Shown: positions 1 to 7,414 of the stretch, in pieces
Position numbering within the stretch: position 1 is the first letter of the stretch
Layout: each line of letters starts with the position of its first letter
Source of the DNA: Bacillus sp. MM2020_1
GTDB lineage: Bacteria > Bacillota > Bacilli > Bacillales > Cytobacillaceae
Reading direction: 5' to 3'
Length of the DNA stretch: 63,479 nucleotides
Assembly: GCA_011250595.1 (NCBI GenBank)
Contig: JAANMP010000024.1
Coordinates: 1 to 63,479, forward strand
Made by a program: the position numbers and the translations under genes
The notes under the pieces: model-generated
The model's input: the letters and a program-made list of their open reading frames with translations, nothing else
Database searches by the model: none
Told to the model about the DNA's origin: nothing

Positions 1-84
1 TATATTACCCTTGAATTATCCTAAAATCAATACGTATTTTCAATTCCACTTAAAAAAGTGTAAAAGATGAAGGTTTATTACATA

Positions 85-340
85 CGACAGCGTTTCGATA
101 AGATTCCCTATATGCTATACTAATCAAACGTTTGGTTGAAACACCTGCAAGTGCTCATCTATAAGAATCTCATCAGCCATATTAGCAAGAAAATGGTCGA
201 GGCCCGCGACAGAATTCCACAGATAAAAACCCACCATTCCGCAGAATTAGATGGGCTTCTCTTTAACCTACATTCTTCTATTCATTTCCCGACTATTCGC
301 CACTACTCTCTAGCTCCAGATCCAAAAGTGAAAGAATGAC
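85..340 (+). repeat. Dispersed repeat family U, copy 1 (5' part)
   Basis: This non-genic stretch carries the motif GGCTATACTAATCAAACGTT in a one-mismatch form, followed by TTGGTTGAAAC and later GAATTAGATGGGCTTCTCTT. Related sequence recurs at about 20205-20410, 26733-27150 and 53640-54120. A short open frame runs through it (136-339), but the frame differs between copies and has no clear ribosome binding site, so I treat it as repeat rather than gene. Confidence 0.6.
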
Positions 341-386
341 ATTTCATTTTTTCTCTGATTAGTAGCTTCCCTATGTAATTAATCAA

Positions 387-947
387 CTACGGTATTAAAA
401 CCGGGCTCGCTACCTCAAGTGTTCCACTATCATAGATTTTTTCACCGTCACCATAGACACTGATTCTTCCTGTCCCCCCGGTTCCGATACTTAGGTCGTC
501 CAACCCTACCTTAAATTTTAACGTAGAGTATTTATTATTAATTTTATAATCTACCCAACTCGTTGCCTCCCTATTACGAGGGGTATACCAGATTAATCCT
601 GTAAGGTATTTCTTACCGTTTATTTCAATAGAATTATTTGTCCAATTACTTGGAAAATTATTAAAATATATATCTCCATCTTCATACCCATCAACTCCAT
701 CATAAATATCATAGTAAGTAAGCTTTGTTAAACTAACCTGCCCACTAACAGGCACAAAACCTAAAAACAGATTATTAGCTGACGATAGTGTATATTCACT
801 TTTCCCAGTTAAAGATTGGAGCATATTGCTAATGGATACGTAATTTACTCCTTTATAAGTAATAAATTTTGCACTGCTTTCACGTGTACCATCTAAATAG
901 ATCGCACCATTTGGTTCCTGCCCAACTTTTTTCCAAGCGTTAATCAT
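387..947 (-). CDS. NPCBM-like domain protein, probably with decayed 5' end
   Basis: The protein has 186 residues. The C-terminal half (about 75-180) resembles the NPCBM/NEW2 carbohydrate-binding fold: NNKYSTLKFKVGLDD, then a GTGR turn, then VYGDGEKIYDSG. The first 60 residues (GAIYLDGTRESS, YKGVNYVSI) look like the stalk/linker region common in secreted Bacillus proteins. No signal peptide is present and the ATG lacks a close ribosome binding site. The frame stays open upstream to a TAG at 1045-1047 and reads as a plausible linker (KGKLTKENSTLKTDKTKLT) without a start codon. The gene was therefore probably a longer exported protein that has lost its start and signal. The ligand is unknown. 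Confidence 0.55.
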   Translation of the reverse strand: MINAWKKVGQEPNGAIYLDGTRESSAKFITYKGVNYVSISNMLQSLTGKSEYTLSSANNLFLGFVPVSGQVSLTKLTYYDIYDGVDGYEDGDIYFNNFPSNWTNNSIEINGKKYLTGLIWYTPRNREATSWVDYKINNKYSTLKFKVGLDDLSIGTGGTGRISVYGDGEKIYDSGTLEVASPVLIP

Positions 948-1208
948 TGGTTAATTTAGTCTTATCAGTTTTTAAAGTAGAATTCTCCTTTGTTAACTTC
1001 CCCTTATATACATAGGAAAAAATACCATATACGGGTAATTTATACTAGTCTTTAAATGGAGAGGAATGTTACCATTACACTTAATTTAATACTAATCCTA
1101 AATATAGTATAAACTATCAAAACTTTGTCCATCCTTATCATATAAAAGATAGGTTAGGAGACTGGAGAACCTATTAATGACTTTTTTGATAAATAGGGGT
1201 GATTTTCA

Positions 1209-1382
1209 ATGAGCACAGAAGAATTAAATAAAATTATTGCAGTTAAAAAAATGGATTTAGAGGAATGTGAGCAAGAACTTAACAGTCGTTATTACCCTTC
1301 TATCGTGAGAATAGCAATAATGAATTACATTTCAGTCCTACAGGAACAATTGAAAAATTTTAATCATCCCATCAAGAAATAA
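1209..1382 (+). CDS. Small hypothetical protein, 57 aa
   Basis: This short gene begins MSTEELNKIIAVKKMDLEE and ends NFNHPIKK. A good ribosome binding site (AGGGGTG at about 1194-1200) lies 7-8 bases before the ATG. The sequence is charged and predicted helical, with no membrane segment. Its size and helical-hairpin look recall Spo0E-like phosphatases, but the SQELD signature of that family is absent, so I do not assign it. A REP-like hairpin follows at 1419-1482 and could end the transcript. Confidence 0.55.
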   Translation: MSTEELNKIIAVKKMDLEECEQELNSRYYPSIVRIAIMNYISVLQEQLKNFNHPIKK

Positions 1383-1418
1383 TTACTAAAAAAAATAGAA
1401 GTCCTAGTTAGGGTTGCC

Positions 1419-1482
1419 CCATGGGGACGGTTCTCACGGCCTATAATTGAAGTTATTAGGACCACCAGAACCGTCCCCATGG
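1419..1482. repeat. REP-like inverted pair, family 1, copy 1
   Basis: A perfect 16-bp inverted repeat: CCATGGGGACGGTTCT (1419-1434) and AGAACCGTCCCCATGG (1467-1482), with a 32-base loop. Related paired copies lie at 2684-2736, 26605-26663, 47519-47578 and 55201-55259. It sits at the convergent 3' ends of the 57-aa gene and the VCBS-like gene and could fold in both transcripts. Confidence 0.9.
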
Positions 1483-1484
1483 TC

Positions 1485-2204
1485 CTAATATCCGAAAATA
1501 GCTACATACTGATTTTGCAAAACAAATCGATTATCTAACCATCCTAAAGTATTCAAAACATACCCTAAAGAATCTGCATTGTATCTTCCGGCAATTTTTT
1601 GATACGCCAATAGCTCATACACTTTATTTGATTCAAAATCTACAGGATATAAGCCGCTTAGAGGATTTACAAATCCAGTAATAGGACTTTTCAGTTTGCC
1701 GTTTTCATCATATATTTCATTTAAATACTCAGCGCCTTTTGTTGATATGTCTATGATGTACTTTTTATTATTGATCTTGCTGACAACTTCTACTTTGTAA
1801 TGGTCTTGATAACTAACCACATATTGGTATTGCTCATTATATACATTGAAATCAAATAGTAATTGTGGTGTATTTTCCACAAAGGAATAAATATAATGGT
1901 ACATGATTCCACCACTGCCACCTGTAGCAATACTTATTAAAATATCATCTACTCCATTGCCAGTAAAATCCCCTAAGAATATAGTAGGATTGTAGCCAGC
2001 ATTTTCACGAAGTGGAACACTATTTACGCTGCCCGTTCCTCCATCTTGAACGAGCAGAGTAATATTTTGAGTAAATGGACTAGCTGGAGTCTTTATTCCG
2101 GTTAAATAGACATGATCAGGTACTCTATCCCCAGTTACATCACCACTTGCAAACGCAACAACACTTGGCTGATTCAAAATTGTCCTAGAATAATAGTTAT
2201 ACAT
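1485..2204 (-). CDS. VCBS/FG-GAP repeat-like protein
   Basis: The protein has 239 residues. Two calcium-loop-like motifs typical of FG-GAP/VCBS beta-propeller blades are visible: GDVTGDRVPDHVYLTG (about 22-37) and GDFTGNGVDDILISI (about 78-92). No signal peptide is seen, which resembles Bacillus spore-surface or cytosolic VCBS-type proteins of about 240 residues. The rest is beta-rich and aromatic. An AAGGAGTATG-type ribosome binding site precedes the ATG. The stop codon abuts the REP-like hairpin at 1419-1482. The precise role is unknown; a spore-coat role is only a guess. Confidence 0.6.
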   Translation of the reverse strand: MYNYYSRTILNQPSVVAFASGDVTGDRVPDHVYLTGIKTPASPFTQNITLLVQDGGTGSVNSVPLRENAGYNPTIFLGDFTGNGVDDILISIATGGSGGIMYHYIYSFVENTPQLLFDFNVYNEQYQYVVSYQDHYKVEVVSKINNKKYIIDISTKGAEYLNEIYDENGKLKSPITGFVNPLSGLYPVDFESNKVYELLAYQKIAGRYNADSLGYVLNTLGWLDNRFVLQNQYVAIFGY

Positions 2205-2399
2205 AACATACTCCTTTTCATGAGGACTATCATCATTATTTTCTAACGGCCAATATCAAGCCTTCATTAAGTGATATCTACTCACAAGCATCATAAAATT
2301 TATAAGGCAAATTGAATTTATATTTGAATATAATACGCTCCCCGCTCACAAAGTTTCCGAAGTATTTCGTTAATGACACATCAAAATGGAGGGGAAAAA

Positions 2400-2606
2400 T
2401 TGAAAGATAACTCTTATCAAAATGTAGAGGTAGACTATTTTAACAGCCAGCTGGTGAGTAGTGATGGTCAGCTGCAATTGAATATTTCTAGTAATACTCC
2501 GATATTATTACAAAACGACCAACCCTTCACATTGAATCCTGCAAACCGAAATCTGCTTGTTGTATATGGTCCTGCCACATTTTTTACATATTATTTTTTT
2601 CTCTGA
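2400..2606 (+). CDS. Small hypothetical protein
   Basis: I chose the TTG at 2400 because GGAGGGG (2388-2394) sits at the right distance; an upstream ATG at 2373 would place that site inside the gene. The product starts MKDNSYQNVEVDYFNSQ. It is about 68 residues long, polar and beta-like, and ends in an aromatic run (FFTYYFFL) encoded by a T-rich tract. A one-base slip in that tract would give a different short tail (FFSEVIYEVL), so the 3' end may be frameshifted. I do not recognise a family. Confidence 0.4.
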   Translation: MKDNSYQNVEVDYFNSQLVSSDGQLQLNISSNTPILLQNDQPFTLNPANRNLLVVYGPATFFTYYFFL

Positions 2607-2683
2607 AGTAATCTATGAAGTACTTTAATGAAGAAATCTATGGTATTGCTCGGGTCAACGGGAGTACCAAAGGGAGTACCAAA

Positions 2684-2736
2684 GGGACGGTTCTCATGGC
2701 TTTATTTAGGATTGTACCGCCAGAACCGTCCCCATG
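2684..2736. repeat. REP-like inverted pair, family 1, copy 2
   Basis: Arms GGGACGGTTCT (2684-2694) and AGAACCGTCCC (2722-2732) flank a 27-base spacer. The flanks carry short direct duplications: GGAGTACCAAA occurs twice before it and CCATGGTCC twice after it. The spacer (CATGGCTTTATTTAGGA, then GTACCGCC) matches the spacers of the other copies, so the unit is a two-armed element of about 55-60 bp. Confidence 0.88.
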
Positions 2737-2877
2737 GTCCACCCATGGTCCATTTTTTCCGAAATCTAACTTTTTGCATTCTTATTATAGGCAACAATAT
2801 TTTATGATTTTTTTCTCCCTACCCTGTCCTTTTTGCCAACTTTTTTCTATATAGAAGGTGGAAGGCGGTGAGAGACA

Positions 2878-3096
2878 ATGGCACAAGCATTTTTAGAAGT
2901 GACGAAGCTTCGCTTGGTGTTTGAAGCGGGCATAGATGGCGAAGGAAAACCCATCCTCAAAGCAAAAACGTTTAGCAATGTCACCAAGTCTGCGACGACA
3001 GAACAATTATCGCAAGCTGCACTTGCCTTAGCGGTTCTTTGCAATGACCCGCTAAACAAAGTGGAGCGAAATGACAGCTCCGAGATCCTAGCTTAA
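2878..3096 (+). CDS. DUF1659 family protein
   Basis: A 72-residue protein starting MAQAFLEVTKLRLVFEAG and containing the family-like core GKPILKAKTFSNVTKSATTE, then QLSQAALALAVLC. These features fit the short DUF1659 proteins found in Bacillus directly before a DUF2922 gene and a YvrJ gene, which is the order here. The ribosome binding site is AAGGCGGTGAG just upstream. Function is unknown for the family. The three genes run in the same direction with 39 bases between the first two. Confidence 0.8.
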   Translation: MAQAFLEVTKLRLVFEAGIDGEGKPILKAKTFSNVTKSATTEQLSQAALALAVLCNDPLNKVERNDSSEILA

Positions 3097-3135
3097 TAGT
3101 TTAGTGGAAATGTGAAGAGAATGGAGGTGATAGAA

Positions 3136-3354
3136 ATGGCAAAAACATTGGAATTGCAATTTACCACGGAAATAGGAAAAACGGCTAGCCTTACCGTTGA
3201 TAACCCAAAGGAGCCAATTGATGAAGAAGTTGTGAAATTATCGATGGCTCAAATTATTGCATCCCAAGTTTTCACAACTGGCAGCGGCAAGCTTGTCGCT
3301 GCAAAAGGAGCAAGAGTGATCGATCGTAATGTAACGGATTACGAGCTTGCCTAA
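3136..3354 (+). CDS. DUF2922 family protein
   Basis: The 72-residue product starts MAKTLELQFTTEIGKTASL and contains the DUF2922-type core TVDNPKEPIDEEVVKLSMAQ. The ATG at 3136 is preferred over 3112 because GGAGGTGATAG lies just before it. It is the middle gene of the DUF1659-DUF2922-YvrJ trio, a conserved small-protein cluster in Bacillus whose function is unknown. A strong hairpin with a T-run follows only 8 bases after the stop, separating it from yvrJ. Confidence 0.82.
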   Translation: MAKTLELQFTTEIGKTASLTVDNPKEPIDEEVVKLSMAQIIASQVFTTGSGKLVAAKGARVIDRNVTDYELA

Positions 3355-3362
3355 TAAGGAAA

Positions 3363-3396
3363 AGAGGCCGGATTCATGATGAATCCAGCCTCTTTT
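3363..3396 (+). terminator. Rho-independent terminator between DUF2922 and yvrJ genes
   Basis: A hairpin with 14-base arms (AGAGGCCGGATTCA and TGAATCCAGCCTCT) is followed by TTTTT. It lies inside the three-gene cluster, so the yvrJ-like gene would depend on read-through or its own promoter. Confidence 0.85.
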
Positions 3397-3422
3397 TAAA
3401 AATAATAGAAGGAGGAAGAAAA

Positions 3423-3566
3423 GTGGAACAGTTGATTCCAATCATCAGCCAGGTGGGATTCCCCATCGTTGTGACACTCTATTTGCTTTACCGAATTGAA
3501 GCAAAGCTAGAATTAGTCGTCCAATCAATACAGACACTTCCTGAGCGGATGAGAGAGAGAACTTAA
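3423..3566 (+). CDS. YvrJ family small membrane protein
   Basis: A 47-residue protein with a GTG start, preceded by AAGGAGG (3409-3415). It begins MEQLIPIISQVGFPIVVTLY, then a short basic/acidic helix (LLYRIEAKLELVVQSIQTL) and a basic tail. This is the pattern of YvrJ-family proteins: one membrane helix followed by an amphipathic helix with an R(I/M)E motif. It is the last gene of the cluster. Holin-like behaviour has been suspected for such peptides, but nothing here proves a function. Confidence 0.78.
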   Translation: MEQLIPIISQVGFPIVVTLYLLYRIEAKLELVVQSIQTLPERMRERT

Positions 3567-3576
3567 ATGAAAGATG

Positions 3577-3617
3577 CCACCAGCCTCTACTTTCAAGTAG
3601 AAACTTGGTGGTTTTTT
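3577..3617 (+). terminator. Terminator after yvrJ-like gene
   Basis: Arms CCACCAG and CTTGGTGG enclose a second inner stem and are followed by TTTTTT. It starts 10 bases after the stop of the YvrJ-like gene. Confidence 0.8.
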
Positions 3618-3660
3618 GTATTTAGAAGAATGAGCTAAAAAAAACAGTTATAAACGTCCA

Positions 3661-3677
3661 AGAACCGTCCCCCTTGG
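3661..3677. repeat. Single REP-like arm, family 1
   Basis: AGAACCGTCCCCCTTGG is one arm of the family-1 REP-like element without its partner. It lies at the 3' end of the VanZ remnant. Confidence 0.75.
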
Positions 3678-3680
3678 GCA

Positions 3681-3920
3681 TCAAAGTTTAGCTTTAGTAA
3701 ATGACTTTTCTTTAACAATTTTATTCACTATTTGATAAATTCCAATTCCTACAACGGCTCCAGCACTATCAATGAAAACATCCTTTACCAGCGGACCTCT
3801 ACCCGGTACAAAGATTTGGCGAAATTCATCCGAAGCGGCATAAAGGACGCAAATCCCAATAGCTAGAAGCAAGTTCTTACCTTCTGGGATTTCACCTTTT
3901 CTCAAAGCGTTTCGTACCAA
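3681..3920 (-). pseudogene. VanZ-like family protein, N-terminally truncated
   Basis: The 79-residue frame contains the VanZ signature region: a membrane helix (LLLAIGICVLYAASDEF), then RQIFVPGRGPLVKDVFIDS and a second helix (AGAVVGIGIYQIV). Complete VanZ proteins are about 150-200 residues with four or five membrane helices, so the N-terminal half is missing. In-frame sequence continues about 12 codons upstream to a TGA, then decays. The apparent start is a TTG without a ribosome binding site. This is most likely a relic. Confidence 0.7.
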
Positions 3921-4044
3921 TATAGGTAATGATAGGATATTTATCCATCAAGATAACAAGAAATTTAGAACCAATTATCATAAGTGGAATACTTACAGCA
4001 ATCCCAGCAATTAATAGACCAATATGACATTATCTTGAAATGAA

Positions 4045-4076
4045 AACCATGCTGAAATATCAGCATGGTTTTTTTA
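4045..4076 (+). terminator. Hairpin terminator
   Basis: AACCATGCTG, a short AT loop and CAGCATGGTT followed by a run of seven Ts. No intact plus-strand gene precedes it, so the gene it served may have been lost. A related hairpin sits at 20001-20030. Confidence 0.65.
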
Positions 4077-4253
4077 CATCCAATGGGGTCGGTAAGAATC
4101 ACACTTCATTTTTCGGAAACCCAAGATGATGGAGAAGGAGAGCCGAAAGAAGCGCTCATGATTATGGGTTTTTCTTCTTAATTAAGTATATTTATGAAAT
4201 CTTTGAAAACAATAACAGCTATAATGTATGTTCGTTGGAGAAGGTGGATAACT

Positions 4254-4805
4254 ATGACTTACCGAGAAGGATTGGAACAAGTTGATAAAGCTACTCAAGA
4301 ACTAACGGAATCGAATCAATTATACGTTGAAGCAATTATGAATGGTTTATTATTTTCATGGCAATGGTGGATTGCTCTAGGAATGCTAATTGTACCCTGG
4401 GTTTTATGGGGGATATTTCGAAACAAGGAAAGCTCAGCTCGTATTTTTTCCGCAGGTTTATTGATGATGGTTCTATCAGAAATCCTAGATACAGTTGGTG
4501 TTAGTTTGGGGAAATGGGCTTATCCTGTTAAAGTTATACCAGTAGCAACAATAAATTTTTCCTTTCGCCTCTCTCTTTTACCTGTGCTTTTAATGTTTTT
4601 CTTACAATTTAAGCCACAATTTAATTCACTGATAAAAGCTGTGTTGTTCGGTGGATTTGGTGCATATATAGGCTTACCATTATTAGGTATGATCGACTTA
4701 TATAAAAAAATGGATTGGGCATATACTTATTCATTTTTTATACTAACTATTTTCTATTTATTTGCTCATTGGTATAGTCGAAGAGATACCTTTGAACAAA
4801 TTTAA
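4254..4805 (+). CDS. CBO0543-like integral membrane protein
   Basis: From the ATG at 4254 (GGAGAAGGTGG just upstream) the product has about 183 residues. A short acidic N-terminus is followed by FSWQWWIALGMLIVPWVLWG, a WQWW membrane-entry motif typical of the CBO0543 family of Firmicute membrane proteins. Four or five further hydrophobic helices follow (LLMMVLSEILDTVGVSLG, LSLLPVLLMFFLQF, AVLFGGFGAYIGLPLL, FFILTIFYLFAHWY). An upstream in-frame ATG at 4194 has no ribosome binding site. The function of the family is unknown; members are often expressed during sporulation. The gene stands alone. Confidence 0.7.
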   Translation: MTYREGLEQVDKATQELTESNQLYVEAIMNGLLFSWQWWIALGMLIVPWVLWGIFRNKESSARIFSAGLLMMVLSEILDTVGVSLGKWAYPVKVIPVATINFSFRLSLLPVLLMFFLQFKPQFNSLIKAVLFGGFGAYIGLPLLGMIDLYKKMDWAYTYSFFILTIFYLFAHWYSRRDTFEQI

Positions 4806-4831
4806 AGCTCCACAATAAATTACCACTGAAG

Positions 4832-4867
4832 AAAGGCGCCCTGAGTAAGGGCGCTTTTGGTTTTTTT
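4832..4867 (+). terminator. Terminator after the CBO0543-like gene
   Basis: GGCGCCCT, loop GAGTA, then AGGGCGC followed by T-rich sequence ending in TTTTTTT. One base bulges in the stem. Confidence 0.75.
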
Positions 4868-5004
4868 ATTATTCTCATTTATAATATGTATTGCCGTTAT
4901 TGTCTGAGGTTTACCATCTTATTCTATTTTTAACAATTCAACCACATGTGTAAACATAAAGCTTTTTGGTAATTTTCGAGCAACTTGAAGCGATAGTGTT
5001 CTGG

Positions 5005-5077
5005 CAAAAAGGAAAGAAGCGTAACAACCAACCACCCCAACATGGCACCAGGATAAGGCGTGACAGGCGCCGGTATT
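5005..5077. repeat. REP-like family 2 copy with shared flank
   Basis: GTGACAGGCGCCGGTAT (5060-5076) is a variant of the GTGACAGGCACC family also seen at 25926, 42047, 59449 and 61451. The sequence before it (AAAGAAGC, then ACAACCAACCACCCCAACA) is almost the same as 59346-59375, so this copy and the one near 59.4 kb share a longer flank. Nothing gene-like was seen in the rest of 4868-5100. Confidence 0.65.
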
Positions 5078-5116
5078 TTTTGAGATAATAGGATTAATAG
5101 AAGGGGTGGACGAACG

Positions 5117-5392
5117 GTGAAGATTGAAATCGATTCAGGAGCTAAGGAATGGATTGCATTGAAAGGTAATGAGCTAACAGTTAAAACAATGGAAGTAAGA
5201 GCTTGCTGTGCTCCTGGAGTCCAGGATCTGGTAGCCGTCCCTGGGAAGCCGAAAAAAATAACGAGCTTTCATGAATTTATTATTGATGATGTCTCCATTT
5301 ATGTACAAAAGAGTATTAGAGGTAGGGAAAAACTCTCGCTCAAATTATCTGGTTTTAGTCTTTTAAAGTCTATTTCCGCAAAGCTTCAATAA
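5117..5392 (+). CDS. CC/Se motif family protein (HesB-like)
   Basis: A 91-residue protein with a GTG start and AGAAGGGGTGG before it. It reads MKIEIDSGAKEWIALKGNEL, then EVRACCAPGVQD. The adjacent cysteines at about residues 30-31 match the CC (or Cys-Sec in other bacteria) motif of a HesB/IscA-like family named for that feature. Here both positions are ordinary cysteine codons. The beta-rich C-terminus (IDDVSIYVQKSI) fits the family. A thiol redox or metal-binding role is inferred from the paired cysteines; no partner gene is adjacent. Confidence 0.7.
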   Translation: MKIEIDSGAKEWIALKGNELTVKTMEVRACCAPGVQDLVAVPGKPKKITSFHEFIIDDVSIYVQKSIRGREKLSLKLSGFSLLKSISAKLQ

Positions 5393-5433
5393 GGGTCCTT
5401 AGCTTAACAGTTCTATAATTTATTAAAAAAAAC

Positions 5434-5461
5434 AGCACCCATTCGTATGAATGGGTGCTTC
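5434..5461. terminator. Bidirectional terminator between CC/Se gene and cstA
   Basis: An 11-base perfect stem (AGCACCCATTC and GAATGGGTGCT) with a 4-base loop. An A-run precedes it and TT follows, so it can end both the plus-strand CC/Se gene and the minus-strand cstA transcript. Confidence 0.85.
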
Positions 5462-5465
5462 ATAT

Positions 5466-7271
5466 TTAAGCAACTTCTTTTTCAGATTGTTCCACCAAGA
5501 CATTTTGTGGTATTTTCCATAGCTTAATCCATTTAGCAATGGAAGTAACCATGATGACAATACCAAGGATCAGCATGACAATGGAAAGGATACCATTTAA
5601 GACGTTATAACCAGGGTTAGCTGCATTTAAGTAAACGTTTTTCACCATCCAATATCCTGCTACCATGACCGTTACAAACAAGTAGGCAAGCGGGACTAGG
5701 CAGGTCAGCATGTACCAACGTTTTTCTGCGATCTTGAGCACGACTGTCGCACCAATGATGAGACCGATCGACGCCATCAATTGGTTGGATACACCGAATA
5801 GCGCCCAAACGGAGCTAATATCACCCGAGAATAGCAGATATCCCCAAACGAAGCAGGCTAACGCACTAGCAAAAATATTGGCTCCGAGTGAATCTGTCCG
5901 TTTTAACGGTTTAATGAAGTCACCTAGGAAATCTTGAATAAGGTAACGAGCAACCCGTGTTCCTGAGTCAATCGCCGTTAAGATAAATACTGCCTCAAAT
6001 AGAATAACAAATTGATAGAAATAGGAAGCTAATTTTGCAAAAAATGGAACAGCAGCGAAAATGTACGTCATCCCAACTGCAAGTGTAACGGCTCCACCGG
6101 TTCTTCCTTCAAGGTCCATTCCAACTTCTTTACTAAGTTCATCTAGATGTACCGTTTCCATTCCTAGTGCGGCAAATTTCTCTGGTGTTGAATTGATCGC
6201 AAAATAATCGCCAGGTTGTAACGATACAGCGGCAATTAATGCCATAATTGCCACTAAACATTCAACAAGCATGGCGCCAAAGGCAACGCCTTTCACATCA
6301 CTCCAACGATTAATCATCTTCGGTGTTGTACCAGAGCCTACGAAGGCGTGAAAGCCGGAAATGGCTCCACAAGCAATGGTAATCGAAATAAATGGCCAAA
6401 CTGGACCCGCTACAACAGGACCCCCGCCATTAAGGAATTCGGTAAATGCCGGGAATTGAACTTCTGGATTTACAATGAATACCCCTATAATTAACGCAGC
6501 AAATACACCAATTTTCATAAACGTACTTAAATAATCGCGTGGTGCCAGCAATAACCAAACTGGTAATGCCGCTGCAAAAAAAGCATAGATTGGAAGAATA
6601 AGTGCTAATGTGCTTTTTTCAAGGGTTAACATATCGCCAAACCATGTTCCTTGAATATTTGGTCCTAAGATGATCGCCGCCATGATTAACGCAAAGCCAA
6701 CGATCGTTGCAAGTTTTAAGTTACCAGTCTTTTTATGATACAATCCAACGCCCATTGCAATCGGAATCGTGATTCCAACCGCAAATGTTCCCCATGGGTT
6801 TCTTTCAAGTGCGCCAAGAACTACCATGGACAAGCCTGCCATAGTAATGGTGATAATGAATAACATCGCTAAGCCTGTACAAAATCCTGCCACAGGTCCA
6901 AGTTCTTCCTTTGCCACTTCTGATAAAGATTTCCCATCTCTACGCATCGATGCAAACAGAACGACCATATCATGAACTGCTCCACCAATAACGGCACCAA
7001 TCAAGAGCCAAATCAATCCTGGTAAATAACCAAATTGTGCTGCTAGAATCGGGCCCACTAACGGACCTGCTGCTGCAATCGCTGCAAAATGGTGACCAAA
7101 TACTACCCATTTGTTCGTTGGGACATAGTCTCGTCCATCATCAAATTTCTGAGCAGGAGTCGGTTTTGAATCATTAAGCTTTAAAACCTTTGCTGCCATG
7201 AAAGTACCATATAATCGATAAACAATTAAAAGGATACATATTGAAGCAATAACAATTGTAATCGCATTCAT
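5466..7271 (-). CDS. cstA: CstA family carbon starvation/pyruvate transporter
   Basis: A 601-residue polytopic membrane protein. It starts MNAITIVIASICILLIVYRL and carries the CstA hallmark region PTNKWVVFGHHFAAIAAAGP (about 52-71), followed by many hydrophobic helices. Length fits Gram-positive CstA proteins. E. coli CstA and BtsT of this family import pyruvate, and in E. coli the BtsS/BtsR system of the LytS/LytTR class controls btsT. Here a LytS/LytTR pair lies directly upstream on the same strand, which supports the pyruvate assignment. The 143-bp gap before the gene holds three regularly spaced direct repeats and a cre-like sequence, so it likely has its own regulated promoter. The ribosome binding site is GGAGGGGGAA. 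Confidence 0.93.
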   Translation of the reverse strand: MNAITIVIASICILLIVYRLYGTFMAAKVLKLNDSKPTPAQKFDDGRDYVPTNKWVVFGHHFAAIAAAGPLVGPILAAQFGYLPGLIWLLIGAVIGGAVHDMVVLFASMRRDGKSLSEVAKEELGPVAGFCTGLAMLFIITITMAGLSMVVLGALERNPWGTFAVGITIPIAMGVGLYHKKTGNLKLATIVGFALIMAAIILGPNIQGTWFGDMLTLEKSTLALILPIYAFFAAALPVWLLLAPRDYLSTFMKIGVFAALIIGVFIVNPEVQFPAFTEFLNGGGPVVAGPVWPFISITIACGAISGFHAFVGSGTTPKMINRWSDVKGVAFGAMLVECLVAIMALIAAVSLQPGDYFAINSTPEKFAALGMETVHLDELSKEVGMDLEGRTGGAVTLAVGMTYIFAAVPFFAKLASYFYQFVILFEAVFILTAIDSGTRVARYLIQDFLGDFIKPLKRTDSLGANIFASALACFVWGYLLFSGDISSVWALFGVSNQLMASIGLIIGATVVLKIAEKRWYMLTCLVPLAYLFVTVMVAGYWMVKNVYLNAANPGYNVLNGILSIVMLILGIVIMVTSIAKWIKLWKIPQNVLVEQSEKEVA

Positions 7272-7322
7272 TCTTGTCTATTCCCCCTCCACTTTTGTTC
7301 CTACTTCATCTATTTTACAAAA

Positions 7323-7336
7323 TGAAAGCGCATTTA
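7323..7336. promoter_or_regulatory. cre-like CcpA site before cstA
   Basis: TGAAAGCGCATTTA fits most of the CcpA cre consensus (TGWAANCGNTNWCA) but deviates at two positions. It lies between the LytTR-type repeats and the cstA start. Catabolite control of CstA is known in Bacillus; the assignment here is inference. Confidence 0.4.
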
Positions 7337-7349
7337 CTTCATTTTCAGG

Positions 7350-7401
7350 ATAAAATGCACAAATCGAAGGGTGAAACGCAAAAATGAATAAATGAAATAC
7401 A
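7350..7401 (-). promoter_or_regulatory. Three direct repeats at 21-bp period, likely LytTR regulator sites
   Basis: Read in the direction of cstA, TGTATTTCAT (7392-7401), TGCGTTTCAC (7371-7380) and TGCATTTTAT (7350-7359) are separated by exactly 11 bases each. LytTR regulators bind direct repeats two helical turns apart, and E. coli YpdB is reported to bind two GGCATTTCAT repeats with an 11-base spacer. The repeats lie between the regulator gene and cstA, so this is the expected position for its target. Confidence 0.7.
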
Positions 7402-7414
7402 AAATATTCAAAAT

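Noticed and set aside
136..339. Small protein-coding gene
   Set aside because: The frame lies in repeat family U, lacks a ribosome binding site and is not preserved in the other copies.
2615..2854. 79-codon frame crossing the REP pair
   Set aside because: Its codons come largely from the REP element and low-complexity T-rich sequence. The next real gene starts at 2878.
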